Assembly (NCBI RefSeq): GCF_001697225.1
Contig: NZ_CP014671.1
Span: 3,038,001 to 3,102,000 of the forward strand
Source of the DNA: Immundisolibacter cernigliae
GTDB lineage: Bacteria > Pseudomonadota > Gammaproteobacteria > Immundisolibacterales > Immundisolibacteraceae
Length of the DNA stretch: 64,000 bases
Direction of reading: 5' to 3'
In this document: in pieces, positions 1 through 9,066 of the stretch
Layout: each line of letters opens with the position of its first letter
Position numbering within the stretch: position 1 is the first letter of the stretch
Translations under genes and position numbers: made by a program
The notes under the pieces: generated by a model
Databases searched by the model: none
What the model was told of the DNA's origin: nothing
Seen by the model: only the letters and a program-made list of their open reading frames with translations

Positions 1-731
1 TGCACGAACTGCGGGTCGAGATGAAAGGCCCCAACGATTTCGTCAGCGAGGCCGACCGCGAGGCCGAGCGGCGCATCGTCGAGATCATCCACCGCGCCTA
101 TCCGGACCACGCCATCCTGGGCGAGGAAGGCGGTGCCCAGGGCGAGGTCGGCAGCCACGGTGCGCGCTGGATCATCGATCCACTGGACGGCACCACCAAC
201 TACCTGCACGACCTGCCGTGGTACTCGGTGTCGATCGCGCTCGAAATCAAGGGCCGGCTCGAGGTCGGCGTGGTCTACGATCCGGTTCGCAACGAACTGT
301 TCGTGGCCGAGCGCGGCAAGGGAGCGCGCCTGGACGACCGGCGCCTGCGCGTCAGTCAGCACACCAAGCTGGCCGGTGCGGTCATCGGCACCGGCTTCCC
401 GTTCAAGTCGCAGCGCCACCTGGACGCCTACACGGAATCCTTCAAGGCTGTATCGCTGGCCGGTTGCGCCATCCGCCGTGCCGGCTCGGCAGCGCTGGAT
501 CTGGCCTACGTGGCCGCCGGCCGCTTCGATGGTTTCTGGGAGCTTGGCCTGCAGCCGTGGGACATCGCGGCCGGGGTGCTGCTGATCCAGGAAGCCGGCG
601 GCGTAGTCACCGACATCCGCGGCGGCGATCAGTTGATGAAGACCGGTAACGTGGTCGGCGGCAACCTGCGCGTGCATCAGGCGCTGATGGACGCCGTGAA
701 GCCGCACCTGGGGCCGGATCTGCCGGCTTGA
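1..731 (+). CDS. suhB: Inositol-1-monophosphatase family protein, 5' end outside window
   Basis: Mg-dependent phosphatase of the inositol monophosphatase/SuhB family; E. coli SuhB hydrolyses myo-inositol-1-phosphate and also acts in rRNA transcription antitermination. The reading frame is open from base 3, so the N-terminus lies upstream of the window. About 242 residues are visible against a usual length near 265, so only some 25 are missing. Metal-binding signatures are present: GEEGG followed by DPLDGTTN, and WDIAAG near the C-terminus. The gene converges with the DUF3179 gene across about 77 bp. The first in-frame ATG at base 21 is internal to the conserved N-terminal region and is not a likely start. 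Confidence 0.9.
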   Translation, partial: HELRVEMKGPNDFVSEADREAERRIVEIIHRAYPDHAILGEEGGAQGEVGSHGARWIIDPLDGTTNYLHDLPWYSVSIALEIKGRLEVGVVYDPVRNELFVAERGKGARLDDRRLRVSQHTKLAGAVIGTGFPFKSQRHLDAYTESFKAVSLAGCAIRRAGSAALDLAYVAAGRFDGFWELGLQPWDIAAGVLLIQEAGGVVTDIRGGDQLMKTGNVVGGNLRVHQALMDAVKPHLGPDLPA

Positions 732-808
732 ATCGCAGGCTGAAGCAAGATCTAAAGGGCTTGTATTAGCCGGCCTATTGGCAAGCCGCAGACCGGTTGC
801 CGGGCCCT

Positions 809-1759
809 TCAGGGCGGCTTTGCCCGGTAAACGGAATCGCCGGGGTGGCCGGCATGCCATGCGAACCAGTATTCGGTCGCCGTCGGTACCGGCTTGCCGT
901 CGGCGTCGCTGACCAGCGCGCGCTGGTCGGCATAGTTGAAGTCGATGTGATACGTGGCGCCGGCGAATTCGTCCGTGAACGCTGTGTCGTGGGCAGCCAG
1001 TTCCACGAACGGATAGGCCTTGTAGCGGCCCTCATGGCCCAGGACGAGCACCGGCTCCTTCGGGTGATAGCGGTCGTCGCGCGCCGCCAGCGGGAAGCGC
1101 AGCTCGCTGTTGGAGACGTAGTCGGCGTAGGGGTCGCGGCCGTAGGGGCGCTGATGGCCGGTGTCGGCGGTCAGCACTTCGGTTTTCGGGTGGCGCGTCA
1201 GCCAGTCGGCCCAGCTGGTTTCTGTCGCGTCGATGGCCGCCAGCCGCTGGCCCTTGCGCGGTCCGGCAATGGCAAGGCCCTCCAGGGGCAGCCAGAGTGA
1301 CTGGCTGGCGCGGTCGAACAGCACGGTGCCGCTGTTGTAGACCAGCCCGGAAACGCCGAAGCGGTCGGCACCCGCGGCGGAGCGGGCATCGAAGCCCGCC
1401 ACGGTGCCGCTGAGCGGGCTGTACACGAGCACAAACGGCTGCTCGCCGATGCGGTCGTTGAGCACTTCGTGCCAGACCAGCACGCTGCGCGGATAGGCGC
1501 GGGCGACGCCGCCCAGGACCACGCCGACCACACGTTCCTCGAAGCCCATGCCGACTTCGCCGGCCGGTTTGAATTTCGGATTGTTCAGGGCCGGGATGCC
1601 GTCGCGCGGCTGTCCGCCATTGGCCAGGCCGGCCCTGGGCACGGCAAGATCGGTCAGGTCGAAGCCGTTCCAGTCGTCAGCCGGGCTTTCGGCGCGCGCG
1701 ACGAGGCTTGTCGCCAGCAACACGCCCGCCACGAGCCAGCGCCCGGCCGTCACCGGCAT
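809..1759 (-). CDS. DUF3179 domain protein, secreted
   Basis: Protein of 316 residues with an N-terminal signal segment (hydrophobic stretch at residues 7-18 ending near ARAES) followed by a DUF3179 domain: it carries the family's GIPAL, AYP, WHEV and VYSPLSGT-like motifs. The function of DUF3179 is not established. The ATG at 1759 is chosen because it overlaps the stop of the upstream 2-oxoacid oxidoreductase beta gene (TGATG), so the gene is the last of a tightly coupled operon. A periplasmic protein translationally coupled to a cytoplasmic ferredoxin-type enzyme is unexpected; the link may be only transcriptional. Confidence 0.75.
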   Translation of the reverse strand: MPVTAGRWLVAGVLLATSLVARAESPADDWNGFDLTDLAVPRAGLANGGQPRDGIPALNNPKFKPAGEVGMGFEERVVGVVLGGVARAYPRSVLVWHEVLNDRIGEQPFVLVYSPLSGTVAGFDARSAAGADRFGVSGLVYNSGTVLFDRASQSLWLPLEGLAIAGPRKGQRLAAIDATETSWADWLTRHPKTEVLTADTGHQRPYGRDPYADYVSNSELRFPLAARDDRYHPKEPVLVLGHEGRYKAYPFVELAAHDTAFTDEFAGATYHIDFNYADQRALVSDADGKPVPTATEYWFAWHAGHPGDSVYRAKPP

Positions 1760-2814
1760 CAGCGTAGCGCCGCGTTGACGGCGGCCAGCTCCGCCGAGCC
1801 GGGGTTCAGAACCTCGAACGGCAGGCTGTTCAGCGCGGTCGTGTCGGTGCCCAGCATGGCGTGCATTTCGGTCGGCTCGGCGTCCAGGTACAGCAGGCCG
1901 GTCAGCACGCTGCCGTCGGCCTGGTGGCGCTGCAGGTAGTTCATGGCGCCGATGCGGTCGTAGGGGTCGTAGTCGTCTGCCAGTTTTTTCAGGTGCAGCA
2001 TCGAGCCGTCGTGCAGGGTTACCGTGTGGCGATCGCCCGGTGCGTAGGCGGCGGTGATTTCCTGCGCCAGCGGCACGAAGTCCGCCGCCATCACCGGCCG
2101 GTCGTGGCGGCGGATGTGGGCGTAGCTCTTGGTCGAGGATTCGTGATTGTTGAAGGTGACGCAGGGCGAGATGACGTCGATGAAGGCAAAGCCCGGGTAG
2201 GCGATGGCGGCCTTCAGCAGCGGCACCAGCTGCTCCTTGTCGCCGGAGAAGCTGCGCGCCACGAAGCCGGCGCCCATCTGCAGGGCGAGCTGCACCAGGT
2301 CGATCGGCGTATACGGGTTGGCCTTGCCGGCCTTGCTCTTTGAGCCGACGTCGGCGGTGGCCGAGAACTGGCCCTTGGTCAGGCCGTAGGTGCCGTTGTT
2401 CTCGACCAGGTACAGCATGTTGACGCCGCGGCGCGTGGCGTGGATGAACTGGCCCAGGCCGATCGAGGCCGTGTCGCCGTCGCCCGACACGCCGATGTAG
2501 ACCAGATCCCGGTTGGCCGCGGCGGCGCCCGAGGCGATCGACGGCATGCGGCCGTGCACGGAGTTGAAACCGTGCGCCGGGCCCAGGAAGTAGGTGGGCG
2601 TCTTGGACGAGCAGCCGATACCGGACAGCTTGCCGACCCGGTGCGGCGGCAGGTCGAGCTCGAAGCAGGCCTGGATCAGCGCCGCGCTGACCGAGTCGTG
2701 CCCGCAACCGGCGCACAGCGTGGACAGTGAGCCCTCGTAGTCGCGGCGGGTCAGGCCCAGCGTGTTCTTGGGCAGCTGCGGGTGGTGAATCTTGGGCTTG
2801 GGCAAATAGCTCAT
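1759..2814 (-). CDS. korB: 2-oxoacid:acceptor oxidoreductase, beta (TPP) subunit
   Basis: Thiamine-diphosphate subunit of 351 residues of a 2-oxoacid (probably 2-oxoglutarate) oxidoreductase, which decarboxylates the oxoacid to the acyl-CoA and passes low-potential electrons on. Visible motifs are CAGCGHD (residues 34-40), IGCSSK (66-71) and the TPP-binding GDGD (111-114) ending in NN (139-140). It overlaps the alpha gene by four bases (ATGA) and the DUF3179 gene by one. Length and order match KorB of the KorABC type described in Azoarcus/Thauera relatives. The assignment to 2-oxoglutarate rather than another oxoacid is by family resemblance only. Confidence 0.85.
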   Translation of the reverse strand: MSYLPKPKIHHPQLPKNTLGLTRRDYEGSLSTLCAGCGHDSVSAALIQACFELDLPPHRVGKLSGIGCSSKTPTYFLGPAHGFNSVHGRMPSIASGAAAANRDLVYIGVSGDGDTASIGLGQFIHATRRGVNMLYLVENNGTYGLTKGQFSATADVGSKSKAGKANPYTPIDLVQLALQMGAGFVARSFSGDKEQLVPLLKAAIAYPGFAFIDVISPCVTFNNHESSTKSYAHIRRHDRPVMAADFVPLAQEITAAYAPGDRHTVTLHDGSMLHLKKLADDYDPYDRIGAMNYLQRHQADGSVLTGLLYLDAEPTEMHAMLGTDTTALNSLPFEVLNPGSAELAAVNAALR

Positions 2815-4640
2815 GCGGAGGCTCCCATGGCGAGCGCGCGCACCGGTTCCAGATGCGCGCTGATGCTGCGGACCAGAAAATCGGCCGTCACCGGCATGCC
2901 GTCGTAGCTGAGCACCGGCACCAGCCTGGCCGGGTCGAGGTTGCCCTCGATCAGCAGCATGGCGCGCAGTTGGCCGTCGCGGTTCTGGTCGACGACGAAC
3001 ACGGTGTCGTGGGCGGCGATGAAGTCATACACGCGCTTGCTGAACGGGAAGGCGCGCACCCGCAGCGCGTCCACGTCCAGGCCCTGCGCGGTCAGCGCAT
3101 CCAGCGCCTCGGGCATCACCTCGGCGGTGGTGCCGATGTAGAGGATGCCGGCGCTGTTGCCGCCATCGCGCAGGGTGACCGCATCCGGCACCAGCGTGGC
3201 GGCGGTGTCGAACTTGCGCCGCAGCCGATCGACGTTGTCCTGGTACTTGGCGCCGTCCTCGGTGTAGGCGCCCAGGCGATCGTGCCCCGAGCCGCGGGTG
3301 AAGAAGGCGCCCTTGCTCGGGTGCGTGCCAGGCAGGGTGCGATACGGGATGGCGTCGCCGTCGACATCCAGGTAGCGATAGAACTGGAAGCCGTCCTCCA
3401 GCTGCTCGCGCGTGACCACCTTGCCGCGATCCGGCCGATAGCTGTCGTTCCAGGTGAGCGGTTCGGACAGCCAGTCGTTCATGCCAAGGTCCAGATCGCT
3501 CATCACCAGCACCGGCGTTTGCAGCCGCTCGGCCAGGTCGAAGGCCTGCGCGGCCATCTCGAAGCATTCCTTGGGCGAGGCCGGAAACAGCAGCACGTGC
3601 TTGGTGTCGCCGTGCGAGGCGTAGGCGGATGACAGCAGGTCCGACTGCTGGGTACGCGTGGGCATGCCGGTGGACGGTCCGCAGCGCTGGATGTCGAACA
3701 GCACCACCGGGATTTCCGCGTAGTAGGCCAGGCCCAGGAACTCGGTCATCAGCGAGATGCCGGGCCCGCTGGTGGCGGTGAACGAGCGCGCGCCGTTCCA
3801 GGCCGCGCCAACCACCATGCCGATGGCGGCCAGCTCGTCCTCGGCCTGCAGGATGGCGTAGCGCTTGCTGCCGTCCGGGTTGACGCGGTAGTCCTCGCAG
3901 TAGGCGCTGAAGGCATCCACCAGCGAGGTGGACGGCGTGATCGGGTACCAGGCGGCCACCGTCGCGCCGGCGTACACGCAGCCCAGGCCGGCCGCCGAGT
4001 TGCCGTCCATCAGGATGCGATCGCCGACCGCGTCGCGCCGCTGCGCATGCATCGGCAGCGGGCAGGCGAAGCGCTCCAGGGCCGCCGCGCGGCCGAGTTC
4101 GAAGGCCTGCATGTTGGGCGGAATCAGCTTTTCCTTGCCCTGGAACTGCTCGCGCAGCAGCTGTTCGACGACTGCCGGCTCGATGTTCAGCAGCGCCGAC
4201 AGCACGCCGACGTAGGCGATGTTCTTGAACAGCAGGCGCTGGCGCGGGTTGGCGAACTGGCGCGTCACCATTTCCGTCAGCGGCACGTCCAGGAAGTTGA
4301 TGTCCGGCCGGCGCAGCTCGGGCGCCAGCGGCTTCGAGGAGTCGTACAGCAGGTAGCCGCCCGGCTCCACGCTGCGCACGTCCTCGGCGAAGGTCTGGCC
4401 GTTCATGGCCACCATCAGATCCACCGTGCCGCGGCGGCCGGTGTAGCCGGCCTCGCTGACGCGGATCTCGAACCAGGTCGGCAGGCCCTGGATGTTGGAC
4501 GGGAAGATGTTCTTCGGCCCGACCGGCAGGCCCATGCGAAACAGCGCCCGCGCCACCAGGCCGTTGGCGCTGGCCGAACCGGTGCCGTTGACGTTGGCGA
4601 AACGCAGGACGAATTCGTTGACCCTGGCTAGACGTGACAT
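2811..4640 (-). CDS. korA: 2-oxoacid:acceptor oxidoreductase, fused gamma-alpha subunit
   Basis: Subunit of 609 residues joining a gamma domain (about residues 1-190) and a pyruvate-ferredoxin-oxidoreductase-type alpha domain (about 210-609). The alpha domain shows the YPITPSTS motif typical of these enzymes near residue 235, and binds the oxoacid/CoA together with the beta subunit. The start at 4640 (MSRLARVN) begins the gamma domain and overlaps the end of the upstream gene by 13 bp; the frame is open further upstream, but those residues lie antiparallel to no known domain. The operon order is electron-transfer subunit, gamma-alpha, beta, DUF3179. Confidence 0.85.
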   Translation of the reverse strand: MSRLARVNEFVLRFANVNGTGSASANGLVARALFRMGLPVGPKNIFPSNIQGLPTWFEIRVSEAGYTGRRGTVDLMVAMNGQTFAEDVRSVEPGGYLLYDSSKPLAPELRRPDINFLDVPLTEMVTRQFANPRQRLLFKNIAYVGVLSALLNIEPAVVEQLLREQFQGKEKLIPPNMQAFELGRAAALERFACPLPMHAQRRDAVGDRILMDGNSAAGLGCVYAGATVAAWYPITPSTSLVDAFSAYCEDYRVNPDGSKRYAILQAEDELAAIGMVVGAAWNGARSFTATSGPGISLMTEFLGLAYYAEIPVVLFDIQRCGPSTGMPTRTQQSDLLSSAYASHGDTKHVLLFPASPKECFEMAAQAFDLAERLQTPVLVMSDLDLGMNDWLSEPLTWNDSYRPDRGKVVTREQLEDGFQFYRYLDVDGDAIPYRTLPGTHPSKGAFFTRGSGHDRLGAYTEDGAKYQDNVDRLRRKFDTAATLVPDAVTLRDGGNSAGILYIGTTAEVMPEALDALTAQGLDVDALRVRAFPFSKRVYDFIAAHDTVFVVDQNRDGQLRAMLLIEGNLDPARLVPVLSYDGMPVTADFLVRSISAHLEPVRALAMGASA

Positions 4641-6439
4641 ACGCCACCTGCTTGCGGAAGTTTGAGGAGGGATTTCTGCATGTCCCAGGCGCCGGTCGGG
4701 CAGCGCTCGGCACAGAAGCCGCAGTGCAGGCACACGTCTTCGTCCTTGACCATGACCCGCCCGGTGGGCACCGGGTCCGACACGTACAGCGGCTGGTCGA
4801 GGTTCGTTGCCGGCGCCATCAGGCGCGTGCGCAGCTCGGCCTCGTCACCGTTGGTGGTGAAGGTGATGCAGTCTTCCGGGCAGATGTCCACGCAGGCATC
4901 GCACTCGATGCACAGGTTCTCGGTGAACACCGTTTGCACGTCGCAGTTCAGACACCGGGCCGCTTCCTTGAGTGCCATTTCGGCGTCGAAGCCCAGTTCC
5001 ACCTCGACCTTGATGTTCTTGAGCGTCTTGAACTTGTCGGCGTGCGGCACGGCGAGTCGCTGCGTGGCCGCAAAATCGTTGCCGTAGCTCCAGTCGTGCA
5101 TGCCCATCTTCTGGCTGACCAGGGTCACGCCCTTGGCCGGGCGTTGGGCGTCCAGGCTCTTGCCCTGGCACAGCAGGTCGATGGAGATGGCTGCCGCATG
5201 GCCGTGGGCCACCGCCCAGATGATGTTCTTGGGGCCGAATGCGGCGTCGCCGCCGAAGAACACCTGCGGGTGGGTCGACTGAAAGGTGTCGGCGTCCAGC
5301 TTGGGCATGTCCCACTGGTCGAATTCGATGCCGATGTCGCGCTCGATCCACGGGAAGGCGTTTTCCTGACCGATGGCCATCAGCACGTCGTCGCAGGGAA
5401 TCAGCACCAGCGGTTCGCCGGTCGGCACCAGCGTGCGCCGTCCCTTGTCGTCGCGCTCGGCGCGCATCTTCTCGAACCACACTCCGGCCAGGCGGCCGTT
5501 TTCGAGTTCGAAGGATTTGGGCGCGTGGTAGTCCAGGATCGGGATGCCCTCGTGCATGGCATCCTCCTTTTCCCACGGCGAGGCTTTCATTTCGTCAAAG
5601 CCGCTGCGCACGGTGACTGTCACCTGCTCGCCGCCCAGGCGCAGCGCAGTGCGGCAGCAGTCCATGGCCGTGTTGCCGCCGCCGATCACCACCACCCGTT
5701 TGCCAATCTTCTGGACGTGCTCGAAAGCCACCGAGGCCAGCCAGTCGATGCCGATGTGGATGTTGGCGCCGGCTTCCTGGCGGCCGGGGATGTCCAGATC
5801 CCGCCCACGCGGCGCGCCGGAGCCCACGAACACCGCATCGAAGCCTTGTTTGAGCAGCCAGCCCATGCTCTGGACCGGCTGGCCAAAGTGGCACTCGACG
5901 CCGAAATCCAGAATGCGGTCAACTTCCTCGTCCAGCACCGACTCGGGCAGGCGAAACGCCGGAATCTGCGTGCGCATGGCGCCGCCGCCGCGCTGGTCCT
6001 TCTCGTACAGCACCACCTCGTAGCCAAGCGGCAGCAGGTCGCGCGCCACCGCCAGCGAGGCCGGACCGGCGCCGACCAGCGCCACGCGCTTGCCGTTCTT
6101 TTTGGTCGGAATGGCCGGCAGGCGGTCGCTGATGTCGTCCTTCAGATCGGCCGCGACGCGCTTGAGGCGGCAGATGGCGACCGGTTTTTCCTCCACCCGG
6201 CCACGCCGGCAGGCCGGCTCGCACGGCCGATCGCAGGTGCGCCCGAGCACGCCCGGGAACACGTTCGAGAACCAGTTCAGCATGTAGGAGTCGGTGTAGC
6301 GCCCGGCGGCGATCAGCCGGATGTATTCGGGCACGTTGGTGTGGGCCGGGCAGGCCCATTGACAGTCGACTACCTTGTGAAAGTATTGCGGATCGGAGAT
6401 GTCGGTTTTTTTCAAGGACGGAGACCGCTGGCACGGCAA
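4628..6439 (-). CDS. GltD-like NAD(P)H/ferredoxin oxidoreductase subunit with C-terminal ferredoxin domain
   Basis: Iron-sulfur flavoprotein of 603 residues resembling the small subunit of glutamate synthase. N-terminal cluster cysteines (C26, C30, C69, C73, C77) are followed by an FAD-binding GAGPAS motif near residue 123, an NAD(P)-binding GGGNTA motif near 250, and a C-terminal ferredoxin with CIECDACVDIC and CLHCGFCAERC. It would move electrons between the oxoacid oxidoreductase and NADP. A third subunit of this type is known from the 2-oxoglutarate:NADP oxidoreductase of Azoarcus evansii. The start is uncertain: the longest frame begins with TTG at 6439 without a clear ribosome site, and a second TTG lies eight codons inside. 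Confidence 0.8.
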   Translation of the reverse strand: MPCQRSPSLKKTDISDPQYFHKVVDCQWACPAHTNVPEYIRLIAAGRYTDSYMLNWFSNVFPGVLGRTCDRPCEPACRRGRVEEKPVAICRLKRVAADLKDDISDRLPAIPTKKNGKRVALVGAGPASLAVARDLLPLGYEVVLYEKDQRGGGAMRTQIPAFRLPESVLDEEVDRILDFGVECHFGQPVQSMGWLLKQGFDAVFVGSGAPRGRDLDIPGRQEAGANIHIGIDWLASVAFEHVQKIGKRVVVIGGGNTAMDCCRTALRLGGEQVTVTVRSGFDEMKASPWEKEDAMHEGIPILDYHAPKSFELENGRLAGVWFEKMRAERDDKGRRTLVPTGEPLVLIPCDDVLMAIGQENAFPWIERDIGIEFDQWDMPKLDADTFQSTHPQVFFGGDAAFGPKNIIWAVAHGHAAAISIDLLCQGKSLDAQRPAKGVTLVSQKMGMHDWSYGNDFAATQRLAVPHADKFKTLKNIKVEVELGFDAEMALKEAARCLNCDVQTVFTENLCIECDACVDICPEDCITFTTNGDEAELRTRLMAPATNLDQPLYVSDPVPTGRVMVKDEDVCLHCGFCAERCPTGAWDMQKSLLKLPQAGGVCHV

Positions 6440-6489
6440 GGTGGGGGGGACAGAAAATTCCCTTATTGAACCATAAGGGCCCCCAGGGA

Positions 6490-6525
6490 GGCGCTGAATG
6501 AATCCATCCTGGATTTCTCAGCGCC
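6490..6525. repeat. Nested hairpin repeat
   Basis: Perfect outer stem GGCGCTGA/TCAGCGCC and inner stem AATCCA/TGGATT. It lies in the 242-bp gap before the oxidoreductase operon. The same core (GCGCTG, ATGAATC) recurs in the hairpin at 26357-26391, so this is a dispersed repeat rather than a gene-specific terminator. Confidence 0.6.
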
Positions 6526-6613
6526 CGCCATCGGAAAAGCGTGGTTTTCCGATGGCTCACAAAATCAGTGGCTTGCAGCCGCCGATTTTGGAGCGCGTTC
6601 CTGTGCTGCAGGA

Positions 6614-6634
6614 GACGCTGAGCACGTCAGCGTC
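6614..6634. repeat. Short hairpin GACGCTGA/TCAGCGTC
   Basis: Perfect 8-bp stem around a 5-nt loop, 48 bp downstream of the transaldolase stop codon, which lies at the low-coordinate end of that minus-strand gene. The outer stem resembles the hairpins at 6490, 19642 and 26357. There is no T-tract, so termination is doubtful. Confidence 0.45.
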
Positions 6635-6681
6635 TGCCTACCAGCGCTGTGCGCCGGGTCTTTTGCCCGGAGCTGGCGCCT

Positions 6682-7575
6682 TCAGCCGCTGAACACCGCC
6701 GCGTCGGCGCAAAACGCCTGCATGCCCAGGTCGGTCAGCGGGTGGTCGGCCACGCCGGCCAGGATGGCAGCCGGCACGGTCAGGATGTCGGCGCCGGCCA
6801 GCAGCATTTCGGTCAGTTGCGCCGGGTTGCGGATGCTGGCCGCCAGCACTTCGCTGCGGATGTCGTAGTGCGCGAACACGGTGACGATTTCCTGCACCAG
6901 CCGCGAACCGGAATCCTGCCGCGGGCCACCGCAGGCCACGTATTCGGTGTTGTGAAAACGGGTTTCGCCGTCGCCCTGATACAGCGAATTGCCCGGCGGG
7001 CCGAGCTTGTCGTCATGTTTGGCCAGGTAATCGGCGACCCGGCCCAGGAACGGGCTCACGCAACTGGCGCCGGCGTTGGCCGCCCAGAACGCCTGCGTGG
7101 TGTTGAACACCAGCGTGGCGTTGGTGTGGATGCCCTGCTCCCACAGGGCGCGAATCACCTTCAGACCCGTGAACGGATCGGCGCCGGCATCGGCGGTCCG
7201 GTAGCCACCGATGGGCACCTTGATGACCGCATTGCTGCCCAGCGCCGCCAGTTCCTGCGCCTGCACCAGCATCGCGTCCTGCGTCAGTTCGGTCAGTTCC
7301 AGGCTCACCGGATTGGGCGCCAGCAGGGTCAGGATGTCGGTCAGCATGGTCTTGGCCTGCTGCCAGGAGGTGGCGCCCGCCTTTTTGAGCAGCGTCGGGT
7401 TGGTGGTCACGCCGTTGATGATGCCGGCCCGGTACAGCGGCTCGATGTCGCGGATGTCGGCGCTGTCGGCAAAGATGCGCGGTGCCCGGTCGGCCGGGTG
7501 GCGTGCATCGCGGATCGGCGGCATGACGCGGCGGCGCTGCTGGATGGCGGGGCTGAAGTCGGCGGGGTCGAACAT
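6682..7575 (-). CDS. tal: Transaldolase family protein
   Basis: Protein of 297 residues in the class I transaldolase family, which exchanges dihydroxyacetone units between sugar phosphates in the non-oxidative pentose phosphate pathway. The N-terminal FADSADI and GVTTNPTLL motifs and the Schiff-base lysine in NAVIKVP (K119) are present. ATG at 7575 is chosen because it has AGGAAA six bases upstream; the open frame extends 21 codons further without one. It stands alone, divergent from the dioxygenase operon. With zwf and pgl at 15-17 kb it completes part of a pentose phosphate route. Whether it is a true transaldolase or a fructose-6-phosphate aldolase-like enzyme is not settled. Confidence 0.85.
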   Translation of the reverse strand: MFDPADFSPAIQQRRRVMPPIRDARHPADRAPRIFADSADIRDIEPLYRAGIINGVTTNPTLLKKAGATSWQQAKTMLTDILTLLAPNPVSLELTELTQDAMLVQAQELAALGSNAVIKVPIGGYRTADAGADPFTGLKVIRALWEQGIHTNATLVFNTTQAFWAANAGASCVSPFLGRVADYLAKHDDKLGPPGNSLYQGDGETRFHNTEYVACGGPRQDSGSRLVQEIVTVFAHYDIRSEVLAASIRNPAQLTEMLLAGADILTVPAAILAGVADHPLTDLGMQAFCADAAVFSG

Positions 7576-7689
7576 GGCGGTTTCCTGTGGTCCGGGCTGG
7601 CCGATTCTAGCAACCCGCGCCAGCTTGCCTGGCGTCAAGCCGTCGCCGCACCGCCTTCCAGAAATGGTCCATTCACGCGTAAAGTAAAC

Positions 7690-7701
7690 GGCCGATCGGC
7701 C
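7690..7701. promoter_or_regulatory. Palindrome between divergent transaldolase and dioxygenase genes
   Basis: Perfect 12-bp palindrome GGCCGATCGGCC, 35 bp before the dioxygenase alpha start. It could be an operator for the catabolic operon, but no regulator gene is nearby and such palindromes arise by chance in GC-rich DNA. Confidence 0.2.
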
Positions 7702-7736
7702 AGTCCCGGCCCCTTTTTCCTGTCTCGGAGTGCCTC

Positions 7737-9032
7737 ATGAACAAGCCCCTCGAATCCGGTCTCGGCGGCACGCATTTCATCCGTATCGATCCGCAGCGCT
7801 GCGAATTTCTGGTGCCGCGCTGGGCGTTCACGGACCAGGCGGTGCTCGACAAGGAGCGGGAGGAGATTTTCGGCCGCTGCTGGCTGTATGTCGGCCATGC
7901 GTCGGAAATCCCCAAAGCCGGCGATTTCGTGGCGCGCAAGGTCGGCGGCCGGCAGCTGTTCCTGTGGCGTGGCGAGGACGGCGTGCCCAGGGTCTACTTC
8001 AACACCTGCACCCACCGCGGCGCCATGGTGTGCCGCGAGAAACAGGGCAACGCCAAGCGCCTGACCTGCCCGTACCACGGCTGGACCTTCGACACCCGCG
8101 GCGGCATGGTCGAGCAGCCGGGCGCCAGCGGTTTTCCGGACGACTTTTTCGCCAACGGTGCCAAGGACCTGATATCGCCGGCCAAGGTCGAGGCCTATCG
8201 CGATTTCGTGTTCGTGAATTTCGACCCCAACGCCGTTGACCTGACGACCTATCTTGCCGGCGCCGCCGAGTACCTCGATCTGGTCGCCGACCAGGGCGAG
8301 CTGGGCATGGAAGTGACTCCCGGCGAGCAGGTGTATTCCATGCGTGCCAACTGGAAGCTGCTGTACGAGAACAGCGCCGACGGCTACCACGCCATCACCG
8401 CCCACGCGTCCTATTTCGACTACCTGCGCGCCACGGTCGGCGTGTTCCGCGAGGACTTCGATCCGCACGACGTCGGCGGCGGCGGCAAGAGCCTGGGCAA
8501 CGGCCACGCGGTCATCGAGTACCAGGCGCCGTGGGGCCGGCCGGTGGCGCAGTGGGTGCCGCAGTGGGGCGAGTCGGGCCGGGCGGAGATCGCCCGCGTC
8601 AAGGCGGAGCTAAGTGCGCGCCTGGGCGAGCAGCGGGCGGACCGCATCGCCAACTGGAACCGCAACATCCTGATTTTTCCGAACCTGATCATCAACGACA
8701 TCATGGGCCTGACCATCCGCAGCTTCCAGCCGGTCACGCCCGGTTACCTGGAAGTGTCGGCGGTGTCGCTTGCGCCGCGTGGCGAGCACCCGGAAATGCG
8801 CGCCTGGCGCCAGTACAACTTCAACGAGTTCCTGGGCCCGGCCGGCTTTGCCACGCCGGACGACGTGGAAATGCTCGAACTGTGCCAGCAGGCCTACCAG
8901 AACATGCCGGAAGTCGGCTGGAACGACATCTCCAAGGGCATGAACCGGCCGGATGCCAACCAGGGCGACGACGAGGTGCAGATGCGCTCGTTCTGGATTC
9001 GCTGGGACGAACTGATGGGCGCCGCCCGCTGA
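7737..9032 (+). CDS. Aromatic ring-hydroxylating dioxygenase, alpha subunit
   Basis: Rieske non-haem iron oxygenase large subunit of 431 residues. The N-terminal Rieske domain has C91-x-H93 and C111-x2-H114; the catalytic domain has the mononuclear iron motif around D215, H218 and H223. Such enzymes add both atoms of O2 to an aromatic ring to give a cis-dihydrodiol. It leads an operon: beta subunit 34 bp downstream, then extradiol dioxygenase and SDR. That order fits ring dihydroxylation, dehydrogenation to a catechol, and meta cleavage. The substrate cannot be read from sequence. No ferredoxin or reductase gene for electron supply is present here. Confidence 0.9.
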   Translation: MNKPLESGLGGTHFIRIDPQRCEFLVPRWAFTDQAVLDKEREEIFGRCWLYVGHASEIPKAGDFVARKVGGRQLFLWRGEDGVPRVYFNTCTHRGAMVCREKQGNAKRLTCPYHGWTFDTRGGMVEQPGASGFPDDFFANGAKDLISPAKVEAYRDFVFVNFDPNAVDLTTYLAGAAEYLDLVADQGELGMEVTPGEQVYSMRANWKLLYENSADGYHAITAHASYFDYLRATVGVFREDFDPHDVGGGGKSLGNGHAVIEYQAPWGRPVAQWVPQWGESGRAEIARVKAELSARLGEQRADRIANWNRNILIFPNLIINDIMGLTIRSFQPVTPGYLEVSAVSLAPRGEHPEMRAWRQYNFNEFLGPAGFATPDDVEMLELCQQAYQNMPEVGWNDISKGMNRPDANQGDDEVQMRSFWIRWDELMGAAR

Positions 9033-9066
9033 GGCGCGTTCTGGTCAAACACAAGGAAACACGACG

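Noticed and set aside
4634-6469. Long open frame of 611 codons on the plus strand opposite the GltD-like gene
   Set aside because: It mirrors a conserved gene, has a composition rich in His, Gln, Arg and Val typical of antisense reading in GC-rich DNA, and no recognisable motif.
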